Assembly (NCBI GenBank): GCA_031257795.1
Contig: JAIRNW010000019.1
Location: forward strand, 1 to 10,396
From: Holosporales bacterium
GTDB lineage: Bacteria; Pseudomonadota; Alphaproteobacteria; BNTO01
Reading direction: 5' to 3'
Length of the DNA stretch: 10,396 nucleotides
The position numbers were made by a program, and so were the translations under genes. Every line of letters begins with the position of its first letter. The first letter of the stretch is position 1. The notes beneath the pieces are model-generated. The model ran no database searches and was not told the DNA's origin. It was given only the letters and a program-made list of their open reading frames with translations. This document shows positions 1 to 5,529 of this stretch, in pieces.

Positions 1-1
1 A

Positions 2-259
2 ACGAAAGAATACGCGGAAAAGAACGGGATAGTTTGTCATTATTTGCCTCCATATAGTCCGAATTTGAATTCGATTGAGCGATTATGGAAAGTGATGAAC
101 GAATATGTGAGAAATAATAAATTTTTTACAAACCCACGAGAATTTCGAGAGGCCATATGCGGATTTTTTTCGAATACTTGGGTACTAATCGCAGATACTA
201 TGCGATCACGAATAAATGATAACTTCCAGACCTTGGAAATTCCCATACATTCAGGCTAG
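2..259 (+). CDS. IS630-family transposase, C-terminal part (runs off the window start)
   Basis: This is the C-terminal end of a DDE transposase of the IS630/Tc1-mariner superfamily. The frame is open from base 2 and ends at TAG 257-259, giving 85 visible residues; the true start lies upstream of the window. The decisive motif is LPPYSPNLNSIERLWK (codons from about base 44), the segment around the third catalytic acidic residue of the DDE_3 domain, where the E of NSIERLW is the predicted metal ligand. The tail (ending near TLEIP) is the usual poorly conserved C-terminus. The stop is followed at once by a sequence resembling the element's right inverted repeat (261-271), so this is probably the physical right end of the insertion. 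Whether the missing 5' part is intact cannot be seen. The family call is confident. Confidence 0.9.
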   Translation, partial: TKEYAEKNGIVCHYLPPYSPNLNSIERLWKVMNEYVRNNKFFTNPREFREAICGFFSNTWVLIADTMRSRINDNFQTLEIPIHSG

Positions 260-260
260 G

Positions 261-271
261 TGTGTATATGC
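261..271 (+). repeat. Probable right terminal inverted repeat of the IS630 element
   Basis: TGTGTATATGC follows the transposase stop. Its reverse complement, GCATATACACA, closely matches the ends of the second IS630 remnant (GTATATACAAATC at 4900-4912 and, reversed, GTATATACACAAC at 5081-5093). Three near-identical short motifs at positions expected for IS ends support the assignment. The exact boundary and the TA target duplication typical of IS630 cannot be fixed without the left end. Confidence 0.5.
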
Positions 272-413
272 AAACGAGATCGGAATTCTTGTGCCCGAAC
301 TTGCAGCAGGAGTAAAACAAGATGTGGCCGAGGGGCTTGTGGCATATGTTCATCAAGGAGCCGATACACACACACCTATGATTCCAAGTCCACACCTGAC
401 GAGTGACTGGTAA
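272..413 (+). other. Open frame downstream of the IS end, possibly the severed 5' part of the next gene
   Basis: Right after the IS end, the frame used by the 423-1379 ORF is already open (EIGILVPELAAGVKQDVAEG and onward) and reads for about 50 codons with a plausible protein composition. It stops at TAA 411-413, and the same frame then reopens and runs for 318 codons. This pattern would fit a gene whose 5' end was displaced by the IS630 insertion and which later gained a nonsense codon. It could also be chance. No start codon with a ribosome binding site is visible here. Confidence 0.3.
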
Positions 414-422
414 AATCAGACG

Positions 423-1379
423 TTGGTGGAACAGCAAAAGCAGGACATAGTAGATTTAGTTGCTGAACATATACAGAGATTACGTTATGTAACTACTAAC
501 CCACTTCTAGCATTTCAGTTTTTATCAGCGATAAGGCCGCAGGCAATATTTTTACAACAAGGGGTTGATATTTGGCGGTGTCTATTGTTTCTCTGTTCTG
601 ATTCAAAAATACGTGGGGTATTAGAGGGCCTCGGAGCTGGAGAAGTTGCCGAGCTGGGCAAGTGCGGAGGTGATGTGAGGGCTATCGCGTGCACATTGGT
701 AGGAATTGTTGGGTGTGAACCAAAAGACTTGGTATCGGCGGTAAAAGCAATGACTGTTGGTAAATACAAAGAGCTGGTCGGCAAACGATTAGCCTTGTTG
801 CGGAGACCACTCGTTGAGCCGGGGCCTAGGGTGTTGGAGCCTGAGTTACGCCGCTCGCCAGATAAAGAGCACGATGGTGGGCGCCAATTTGCAACTCTCA
901 ATTTTATACCACTTACCGCTATTGCTAACTTCAAGGATCAAAACGTGGAAAGAGTGAAATTTTTGAGTGGACTCTTTCCTAGTTATTGGGGGGGAGGAGG
1001 GCCGTATGTGTGGCTATACAACAAAATCTTAGAGATGCAAAAGCAAACATTGCTTGACGGAACAGATGCATTTGTATGGTTTTTACAGGTTTTTGATTTT
1101 CTCGAACTAGTGTTCAGTCGTGGATGCAAGTCTATGCACTGTGACTGGGTCGGATTTGACCATCCTGGGCTAAGTGTATTGAATATAATTTGCTCTAAGA
1201 TAGGAAAAACCGGGGTTCTTGCGAAGATGCTACAAGACCGCTTTAACACATCATGGGGGAAAGGTGGTCATTTTGAAGAGTTTGGGGGTATGATCGGCTT
1301 TGCCGGCTCTGTAAGTAAGAAAGATAACGAGAAATTGAGAAGGAAACACAACTCCCCCTTTTTCGGCAGCAAACAGTGA
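423..1379 (+). CDS. Hypothetical protein, family not recognised (possible gene remnant)
   Basis: This open frame of 318 codons was not matched to any family I know. The only initiators near its 5' end are TTG at 423 and GTG at 426, neither with a recognisable Shine-Dalgarno sequence. The next in-frame ATG is about residue 109. The protein reads as soluble and partly helical, with no signal peptide or clear membrane segment. It has many cysteines (for example WRCLLFLC near residue 52 and a CKSMHCDW motif near 235), suggesting a reducing cytoplasmic location. A glycine run (about residues 190-193) is encoded by a G-rich tract at 988-1000. The C-terminus is basic. The same frame is open upstream before a single stop at 411-413 and behind an IS630 end, so it may be the 3' portion of a longer disrupted gene. 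It ends just before repeat copy A. Real coding is likely; intactness is doubtful. Confidence 0.5.
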   Translation: MVEQQKQDIVDLVAEHIQRLRYVTTNPLLAFQFLSAIRPQAIFLQQGVDIWRCLLFLCSDSKIRGVLEGLGAGEVAELGKCGGDVRAIACTLVGIVGCEPKDLVSAVKAMTVGKYKELVGKRLALLRRPLVEPGPRVLEPELRRSPDKEHDGGRQFATLNFIPLTAIANFKDQNVERVKFLSGLFPSYWGGGGPYVWLYNKILEMQKQTLLDGTDAFVWFLQVFDFLELVFSRGCKSMHCDWVGFDHPGLSVLNIICSKIGKTGVLAKMLQDRFNTSWGKGGHFEEFGGMIGFAGSVSKKDNEKLRRKHNSPFFGSKQ

Positions 1380-1409
1380 AGATCCTCCCCTGTCACAAAA
1401 ATGGTTGTT

Positions 1410-1503
1410 GGCAGGGGCCTCGGAGTGCAGAAGCGTAGTGTACTAAACGTACATTGGTTTCGAACCGGATTCGACGCAGAAAAGATCAATTTAAATCATT
1501 GAT
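1410..1503 (+). repeat. Repeat copy A (degenerate member of the intergenic palindromic family)
   Basis: Positions 1410-1478 align by eye with the cores of copies B, D and E. Shared blocks are GGCAGG, CGGAGTGCAGAAGCG, GTGTACTAAACGTAC and CGGATTCGACG. The core has small internal hairpins: GTAC-TAAAC-GTAC and GGTTTCGAACC. On the right, CAATTTAAATC (1487-1497) matches the inner part of the family's terminal repeat, but the GTTGACATAA part has decayed to CATTGATTTTG. No left terminus is recognisable. It occupies the space between the unknown ORF and phaC. Confidence 0.65.
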
Positions 1504-1602
1504 TTTGTCCAAATTAAGCATGGTCGCTCATTGTGTAAACTATTAATTGGTGCCTTGTAGCATTTTTATCTAACAATGAACATGTCTATTATGCCAACTG
1601 GT

Positions 1603-1625
1603 TCTAAGAATCTCAGATTCTAAGA
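1603..1625 (-). terminator. Palindrome immediately after the phaC stop (possible weak terminator)
   Basis: TCTAAGAATCT, one central C, then AGATTCTAAGA forms 11-bp arms with one mismatched pair, starting one base beyond the phaC TAG on the minus strand. The stem is AT-rich and not followed by a U tract, so as an intrinsic terminator it would be weak. It may instead be a transcript-end stabiliser or a repeat scar. Confidence 0.3.
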
Positions 1626-1626
1626 C

Positions 1627-3303
1627 CTAACCGAATTTCTCTTGCCAATCGCTCCAGAAAGGCCACCAAGAGCCGTCGCAACGTGTTGTTTGCCGCAGCC
1701 ACTCGTCAGCGTCCATTTTTTTTGCGCGATTTTCGCTTTGTGGTTGATTTCTTTCGCGCATAGCACTGTTTTCAACGTTTTCAGGAGAAGTGTTTGCACC
1801 TTCAAGTTTATAAAAATAATACTTATTAGTAGTTGGCGAATTTATACATCCGGCAATATGCCCGCCTCCACCTAAAACGAAAATGGCGTTTTCGAGGTGT
1901 TCAAGGGCGGCGTAGCAGGATTGCCAAGGAACGATATGGTCCCTTTGGGCCCCGAAAACAAACACTGGATTCTTGATTTTTCGCACGCCAGCCTGCACAA
2001 CACCCTCTTCTGACAAAGTTCCGCAGTCTTTATTAGAGTCGTCTAAAGGACTTTCGGGCGCGAAAAAAATATTCTTATTCCACACCATTTCCATAAAATC
2101 AAACAGCAATTCCGTATAAAGATTAGGCGCGTCGGCATTCCAAAACAAAAAATCCATAGGCTCAATATCCTGTCCCAATAAATACCTCTTAACAAAATTT
2201 GGCCAGATTAGCTCGTTTGCACGCAAAAGGCAAAATAGCTGTATTAACCACTTTCCAGGGATGACCTTTTTCCGAAAAGCCTGCTGTTTGCTAATATACT
2301 TGAACTGCTCGCTAGGCAGGAAAAAATCAATCCACTTCAACAAACTAAAATCGTACGGTGCCATTAAGAGGGTGATTGACCCTATGTGCTCGAGAAGCGG
2401 ATCGACAGGTGAACAAACTTTTTGGGGCTGGGTTTTAGCTAGCATAACGAGCACAAGCGTCCCCGCAGCACACATCGCCACAATATTAACTTTCCCTTTA
2501 AGTCCAATACTCTCCGCGCGTTTTACAACCTCTTCTATTGCCCTCCTTATGCCAAAAACAAGGTACTCATCCAAAGAAAAGTCAAATTGTTGACCACTAT
2601 TGTCCGCTTTGTTTTCTGAACGCTCATCCGCGCGAGAATTAATATCCGGCGAGCACCACGACAAAACGAAAACACGCCTCCCTTGTTTTAAGTTAAATTG
2701 TATGAAAGATTTTTCGTCTGTTAGATCGAAGACGTAATATTTGTTGATCCAGGATGAGATTAATAAGAGCGGGGCTTTCTCAATAGGTCTATGAACAAGC
2801 ACATCATTCGTTGGCAAATATTCGATTAGTTCGAAAAAATCATTTTCAAAAACGATATTGCCAGGAGTTGTCGCGATGTTTTCCCCAAGAGTAAACGCCT
2901 TCGCATCAGTTAACGGCGGAACAACCCCGCCTCCTGCGATGTCCTCAAAAAAATTTCTAACACCGCGAATATAATTCTCGCTGTTTTGCAAAATTGTGTT
3001 TCTGATGACCTCAGGATTCGTGAATGGTAAATTGCTAGGGGAGTAGGCGTCCAAGAAAAAAGTCGACCAAAAATCCAGCTGCTCACGACCCCACTTAGGA
3101 AAAACTGCGCTCGACTCTTTTAGTGAGGTCTGCACATTTCCTTTCCACCAGAAGAATTGCTCTTTCAATGCTCGGAAAAAATCATTCTCCTCCCATTCCG
3201 GAGCGGTAAATCTCCAATCACCACGGCGCTTCTGCTCCCGCTCCTTTTCGTGACTTGGTACACTACGTGCAGCTTCTTTCTCCTCTCTTCCCAATTTTCC
3301 CAT
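1627..3303 (-). CDS. phaC: Poly(3-hydroxyalkanoate) synthase, class I-like
   Basis: PhaC polymerises (R)-3-hydroxyacyl-CoA into polyhydroxyalkanoate granules, releasing CoA. The 558 residues show the PhaC N-terminal domain (RFTAPEWEENDFFRALKEQF, about 31-50; FTNPEVIRNT, about 94-103) and the alpha/beta-hydrolase core (GENIATTPGNIVFEN, about 140-154; WINKYYVFDLTDEKSF, about 185-200). The predicted catalytic triad is Cys278 in AMCAAGT, Asp455 in RDHIVPW and His482 in GGHIAGCINSP. FWNADAPNLY (about 388-397) is also typical. Oddities: the lipase-like box is A-M-C-A-A-G where the family usually has G-x-C-x-G-G. The protein stops at GSWWPFWSDWQEKFG, without the roughly 25-residue tail ending in PGRYVK that class I enzymes usually carry. 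Hydrophilic stretches near 221-240 and 504-530 look like insertions. No clear ribosome binding site precedes ATG 3303. No phaA, phaB or phasin gene is nearby. Family call very secure; activity likely but unproven. Confidence 0.93.
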   Translation of the reverse strand: MGKLGREEKEAARSVPSHEKEREQKRRGDWRFTAPEWEENDFFRALKEQFFWWKGNVQTSLKESSAVFPKWGREQLDFWSTFFLDAYSPSNLPFTNPEVIRNTILQNSENYIRGVRNFFEDIAGGGVVPPLTDAKAFTLGENIATTPGNIVFENDFFELIEYLPTNDVLVHRPIEKAPLLLISSWINKYYVFDLTDEKSFIQFNLKQGRRVFVLSWCSPDINSRADERSENKADNSGQQFDFSLDEYLVFGIRRAIEEVVKRAESIGLKGKVNIVAMCAAGTLVLVMLAKTQPQKVCSPVDPLLEHIGSITLLMAPYDFSLLKWIDFFLPSEQFKYISKQQAFRKKVIPGKWLIQLFCLLRANELIWPNFVKRYLLGQDIEPMDFLFWNADAPNLYTELLFDFMEMVWNKNIFFAPESPLDDSNKDCGTLSEEGVVQAGVRKIKNPVFVFGAQRDHIVPWQSCYAALEHLENAIFVLGGGGHIAGCINSPTTNKYYFYKLEGANTSPENVENSAMRERNQPQSENRAKKMDADEWLRQTTRCDGSWWPFWSDWQEKFG

Positions 3304-3380
3304 TTACGAAGCTTACCGGCGTCACACTTGCCCCTACTTCAAAGGTACCACAAGAACAAGAGCCTGCTTACATGAGATTT

Positions 3381-3567
3381 AGAACCCGTTGACATAATGG
3401 ACCTCTTTCGAAACCTTCAAAATCAGAATTTTGGGAAGGAGACACGGAGCACAGAAGCGGAGCGTACTTAGGTGTACGTGAGCATTCGAGCACCGGATCG
3501 ACGTACCCAAAAACTGATTTTGAAGAGTTTGGAAAGAGGTCCAATTTAAATCTTATGTCAACAGGTT
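3381..3567. repeat. Repeat copy B: long hairpin element with both terminal inverted repeats
   Basis: The left arm (3381-3435) begins AGAACCCGTTGACATAATGG and continues through GGACCTCTTTC and CTTCAAAATCAG to TTGGG. The right arm (3506-3567) is its reverse complement with small gaps, starting CCCAAAAACTGATTTTGAAG and ending CTTATGTCAACAGGTT. The left arm lacks the GATTTAAATT block present on the right. The roughly 70-nt loop (3436-3505) is the conserved family core, including CGGAGCACAGAAGCGGAGCG and the small hairpin CGTAC-TTAGGT-GTACG. The element fills most of the gap between phaC and murA, both on the minus strand, and its right end stops one base from the murA stop codon. A transcript across it would form one very long stem. 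Confidence 0.9.
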
Positions 3568-3568
3568 A

Positions 3569-4870
3569 TTATGCCGCTGCCCGCTCAATATTCACCCCAC
3601 AAGCCTGCAGTTTCTTCTCGATATGCTCGTACCCGCGGTCGATGTGGTAAATGCGCCGGATCTCCGTGGTCCCGCTGGTCGCCGCCCCCGCCAAAACCAA
3701 CGAAACCGACGCCCTAATATCCGTCGCCATCACCTGCGTTCCAGTCAACCACTTCACCCCGCGCACCAAAGCAGACCCGCCGTGCACCGTGATGTCCGCC
3801 CCCATCCTGCATAGCTCGAGCACGTGCATGAATCGGTTTTCGAAAATCGTTTCAGTGATCAAAGCCGCGCCCGAACAAATCGTCATCAGTGCCATGAATT
3901 GCGCCTGCAGGTCGGTTGGAAAGCCCGGGAATGGGCCGGTTATCACGTCCGTCCCACGTATATCTTGCGTCATTTCAACTTGAACGTTCGCTATTTCGAA
4001 CTCGCTGTCAACACTTTTGGTCTGCCGCGGAATTTTAACTATCCGCGCACCAGCTTTCTCTAAGCTTTCCCAGAAAACAGACAAGTCATCGAAAATCACA
4101 TTCTCCAGCAACACTTTCCCGTGCGTTATCGCGGCCCCCACGGCGTACGTTGCGGCCTCGATTCTATCTGGAATGATTGTGTGGTCGACTCCGTGGAGCC
4201 TTTCCACGCCGTGCACCACGAGCGTGTCAGAACCAATCCCGTAGATTTTCGCCCCCATCTTGACCAAACACCTCGCTAAATCGCACACCTCCGGCTCCTT
4301 CGCTGCATTTCTGATAACGGTTCTCCCTTGCGCGAGTGTTGCCGCCATCAATAAATTCTCGGTGGCAGTAACGCTAACCATCGGCATCGCGAAATCCGCG
4401 CCGATCAATCCCTTTTTGGGGGCTACGGCGTGTATGTGGCCATTCGCAACGGAGATCTCGGCCCCGAGCGCCCGCAAGCCGTCAATATGCATGTTTACTG
4501 GGCGCGTGCCTATGGCGCATCCTCCTGGGAAAGACACCTTGACCTCCCCATCTCTCGCTAAAATCGGTCCTAAAACCAATATGGAGGCTCGCATTTTCCT
4601 GACGATGTCATACGGGGCCACGTGGTCGGTGATGCTGGAGACTTGCAGAGTGCAGGTTTTCTGCGACTTGTCGAAGTCTACGTTGGCGCCGTGGTGGTCC
4701 AGAAGGTTGAGCATTTGCGTGATGTCGTTTAGGTCCGGGACGTTTCGCAGGATGACTGGGGCGTCCGTAAGCAAGGACGTCGCTAAAAGCGGGAGGGCAG
4801 CATTTTTAGCGCCCGCTATGCTGATTTTGCCGTTTATTGGAACTCCTCCAGATACGATAATGCGCTCCAT
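3569..4870 (-). CDS. murA: UDP-N-acetylglucosamine 1-carboxyvinyltransferase
   Basis: MurA transfers enolpyruvate from phosphoenolpyruvate to UDP-GlcNAc, the first committed cytoplasmic step of peptidoglycan synthesis. The 433 residues match the usual length of about 420-430. Visible motifs are AGAKNAALPLLA (Lys22/Asn23, substrate contacts), PGGCAIGTRPVNMHIDGL with the catalytic Cys118 (fosfomycin-sensitive type, not Asp), FPTDLQAQFMALM with the general-base Asp320, and DIRASVSLVLAG with Arg386 near the active site. The ATG at 4870 has a purine-rich GAGAGAG upstream at usable spacing. The stop TAA (3571-3569) sits one base from the end of repeat B. Upstream lies the left end of an IS630 remnant, which may carry the -10 element. 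The cysteine, lysine and aspartate key residues all look intact, so the enzyme should be functional. Confidence 0.98.
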   Translation of the reverse strand: MERIIVSGGVPINGKISIAGAKNAALPLLATSLLTDAPVILRNVPDLNDITQMLNLLDHHGANVDFDKSQKTCTLQVSSITDHVAPYDIVRKMRASILVLGPILARDGEVKVSFPGGCAIGTRPVNMHIDGLRALGAEISVANGHIHAVAPKKGLIGADFAMPMVSVTATENLLMAATLAQGRTVIRNAAKEPEVCDLARCLVKMGAKIYGIGSDTLVVHGVERLHGVDHTIIPDRIEAATYAVGAAITHGKVLLENVIFDDLSVFWESLEKAGARIVKIPRQTKSVDSEFEIANVQVEMTQDIRGTDVITGPFPGFPTDLQAQFMALMTICSGAALITETIFENRFMHVLELCRMGADITVHGGSALVRGVKWLTGTQVMATDIRASVSLVLAGAATSGTTEIRRIYHIDRGYEHIEKKLQACGVNIERAAA

Positions 4871-4898
4871 GTGTGCTCTCTCTATCTATGAAAAACCC

Positions 4899-4904
4899 AG
4901 TATA
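4899..4904 (-). promoter_or_regulatory. Possible -10 hexamer for murA inside the IS630 left end
   Basis: On the minus strand TATACT lies about 28 bp upstream of the murA ATG, giving a predicted leader of about 20 nt. It is part of the IS630 terminal repeat. No good -35 is seen at 16-18 bp, so support is limited. Confidence 0.25.
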
Positions 4905-4941
4905 TACAAATCTTGACTGACATATTGGAAAAATCTGAATA

Positions 4942-5070
4942 GTGTGTGTTACTAAGTCCCTCCTGAAGCACGAATTTCTTACAGACGAAGCTCGCAAAGA
5001 GCTCAAAACGAAGCCCCGCCAGGAAAAGGATCGGCGTATAGCGGACCGCATTAAGAACCCGTTGACATAA
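4942..5070 (+). pseudogene. IS630 transposase, N-terminal fragment truncated by repeat C
   Basis: From GTG 4942 the frame reads 42 residues, including LKHEFLTDEARKELKTKPRQ followed by EKDRRIADRIK. This is the typical start of Holosporales/IS630-type transposases, the beginning of the helix-turn-helix region, where R-x-x-x-D-x-R-x-x-D-R-I-K normally leads into a helix starting AVLL. Here the homologous sequence ends at RIK. The next codons (AAC CCG TTG ACA TAA) belong to the intergenic repeat's end, which supplies the stop. The catalytic domain is absent, so the product cannot be a transposase. The remnant was too short for ordinary gene calling and was recognised from the protein pattern. Confidence 0.75.
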
Positions 5071-5080
5071 GATTTAAATT
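5054..5080 (+). repeat. Repeat copy C: solitary terminal repeat of the palindromic family
   Basis: AGAACCCGTTGACATAAG followed by ATTTAAATT is the most complete form of the family end, matching the reverse of the right ends of copies B and D. No matching opposite end is found in the next 450 bp, and the sequence passes straight into an IS630 right end. TTGACA (5062-5067) followed after 17 nt by TGTATA, or after 19 nt by TATATA, could act as a weak promoter reading toward yidC, but the -10 match is poor. Confidence 0.75.
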
Positions 5081-5097
5081 GTTGTGTATATACGGGA

Positions 5098-5176
5098 CCC
5101 AGCTGAAACGTTGGGTTTTTACACCATTGTTCGTCCTTACGGGCGTCTAGATTTTGCACCTAGAGTTTCAGCTGGG
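5098..5176 (+). other. Structured inverted-repeat segment (possible RNA fold)
   Basis: CCCAGCTGAAAC (5098-5109) and GTTTCAGCTGGG (5165-5176) are a perfect 12-bp inverted repeat closing a 55-nt interior. Inside are two further potential stems: CGTCC-TTAC-GGGCG (5132-5145, one G-U pair) and TCTAG/CTAGA (5146-5150 with 5160-5164), the latter abutting the outer stem. This gives a multibranch fold if transcribed. The block GGGCGTC resembles part of copy D (7863-7869). It matches no RNA family I can name; it may be another mobile palindrome rather than a functional RNA. Confidence 0.5.
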
Positions 5177-5237
5177 ATGAGTATAGCTATAAAGCCAGTC
5201 CACTGATGTTCCCCATGTGTCGACCTCTCTTATTTTC

Positions 5238-5405
5238 CTTCGAAAACACGCGTTCGTACGGAGCGCACATCTTCGAAAACCACCTGTCCTTATACTCCGT
5301 CACCGAAAGAATTGTTGGCAGGAGAAACGGAGCGCAGGCGAAGAGCTGCGTGCACGTACTGCTCCTGCCGAAATGGATCGGCGAACACGCAAACTTTCGA
5401 GGGCT
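5238..5405. repeat. Repeat copy E (diverged core with its own arms)
   Basis: The core at 5317-5390 shares AAACGGAGCGCAG, GCACGTACT and ATGGATCGGCG with copies A, B and D, and TTGTTGGCAGG exactly with copy A. GGCAGGAG (5317-5324) pairs with CTCCTGCC (5362-5369), and CGCAG with CTGCG inside. Outer arms are suggested by CTTCGAAAACACGCG (5238-5252) against the reverse complement of CGCAAACTTTCGAGG (5389-5403). CTTCGAAAAC also recurs at 5271-5280 as a direct repeat. No GTTGACATAA terminus is present. No gene is recognisable in 5177-5529, which holds only this repeat and short hairpins. Confidence 0.55.
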
Positions 5406-5443
5406 GGGGATACATGTGAGACTGCTTTTGATTTGATCTTCCT

Positions 5444-5475
5444 AAGGGCTTCGCGTAGAATGCCCTTCAAAAGGG
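5444..5475 (+). promoter_or_regulatory. Two mutually exclusive hairpins in the yidC leader
   Basis: AAGGGC (5444-5449) can pair with GCCCTT (5462-5467). The same CCCTT can instead pair with AAGGG (5471-5475) across a CAA loop. The pairs share bases and cannot form together, as in attenuator-like switches. They end about 45 nt before the yidC ribosome binding site. The stems are short and no terminator U run follows, so a regulatory role is only a possibility. Confidence 0.2.
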
Positions 5476-5529
5476 GGAGGTTCTCGCTCGTCGACGAATC
5501 TTCACCCGTTCCTCACCAACGGAGATTGT

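Larger units (their letters stand above)
4900..5093 (+). mobile_element. Internally deleted IS630-type element
   Basis: GTATATACA (4900-4908) and its exact inverse TGTATATAC (5085-5093) bracket about 194 bp. The ends extend with partial similarity (GTATATACAAATC against GTATATACACAAC) and resemble the right end of the IS630 at the window start. Inside is the start of an IS630 transposase gene (4942 onward), broken at 5054 by a repeat end that runs to 5080; the IS right end follows directly. A full IS630 is about 1 kb, so most of the transposase is gone. The structure is a non-autonomous relic that a related transposase might in principle still recognise. Confidence 0.6.

Noticed and set aside
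515..934. 139-codon minus-strand frame opposite the unknown ORF
   Set aside because: Low-complexity Pro/Ser-rich translation typical of an antisense shadow; the plus frame is longer and more protein-like, though neither is recognised.
4806..5159. A 117-codon minus-strand open frame overlapping the murA start
   Set aside because: It crosses murA, the IS630 relic and repeat C, all better explained on other frames; its peptide resembles no protein and is a by-product of the repeats.
5098..5176. tRNA or known riboswitch
   Set aside because: There is no cloverleaf with T-loop GTTCGA and CCA-end geometry, and no riboswitch consensus that I recognise.
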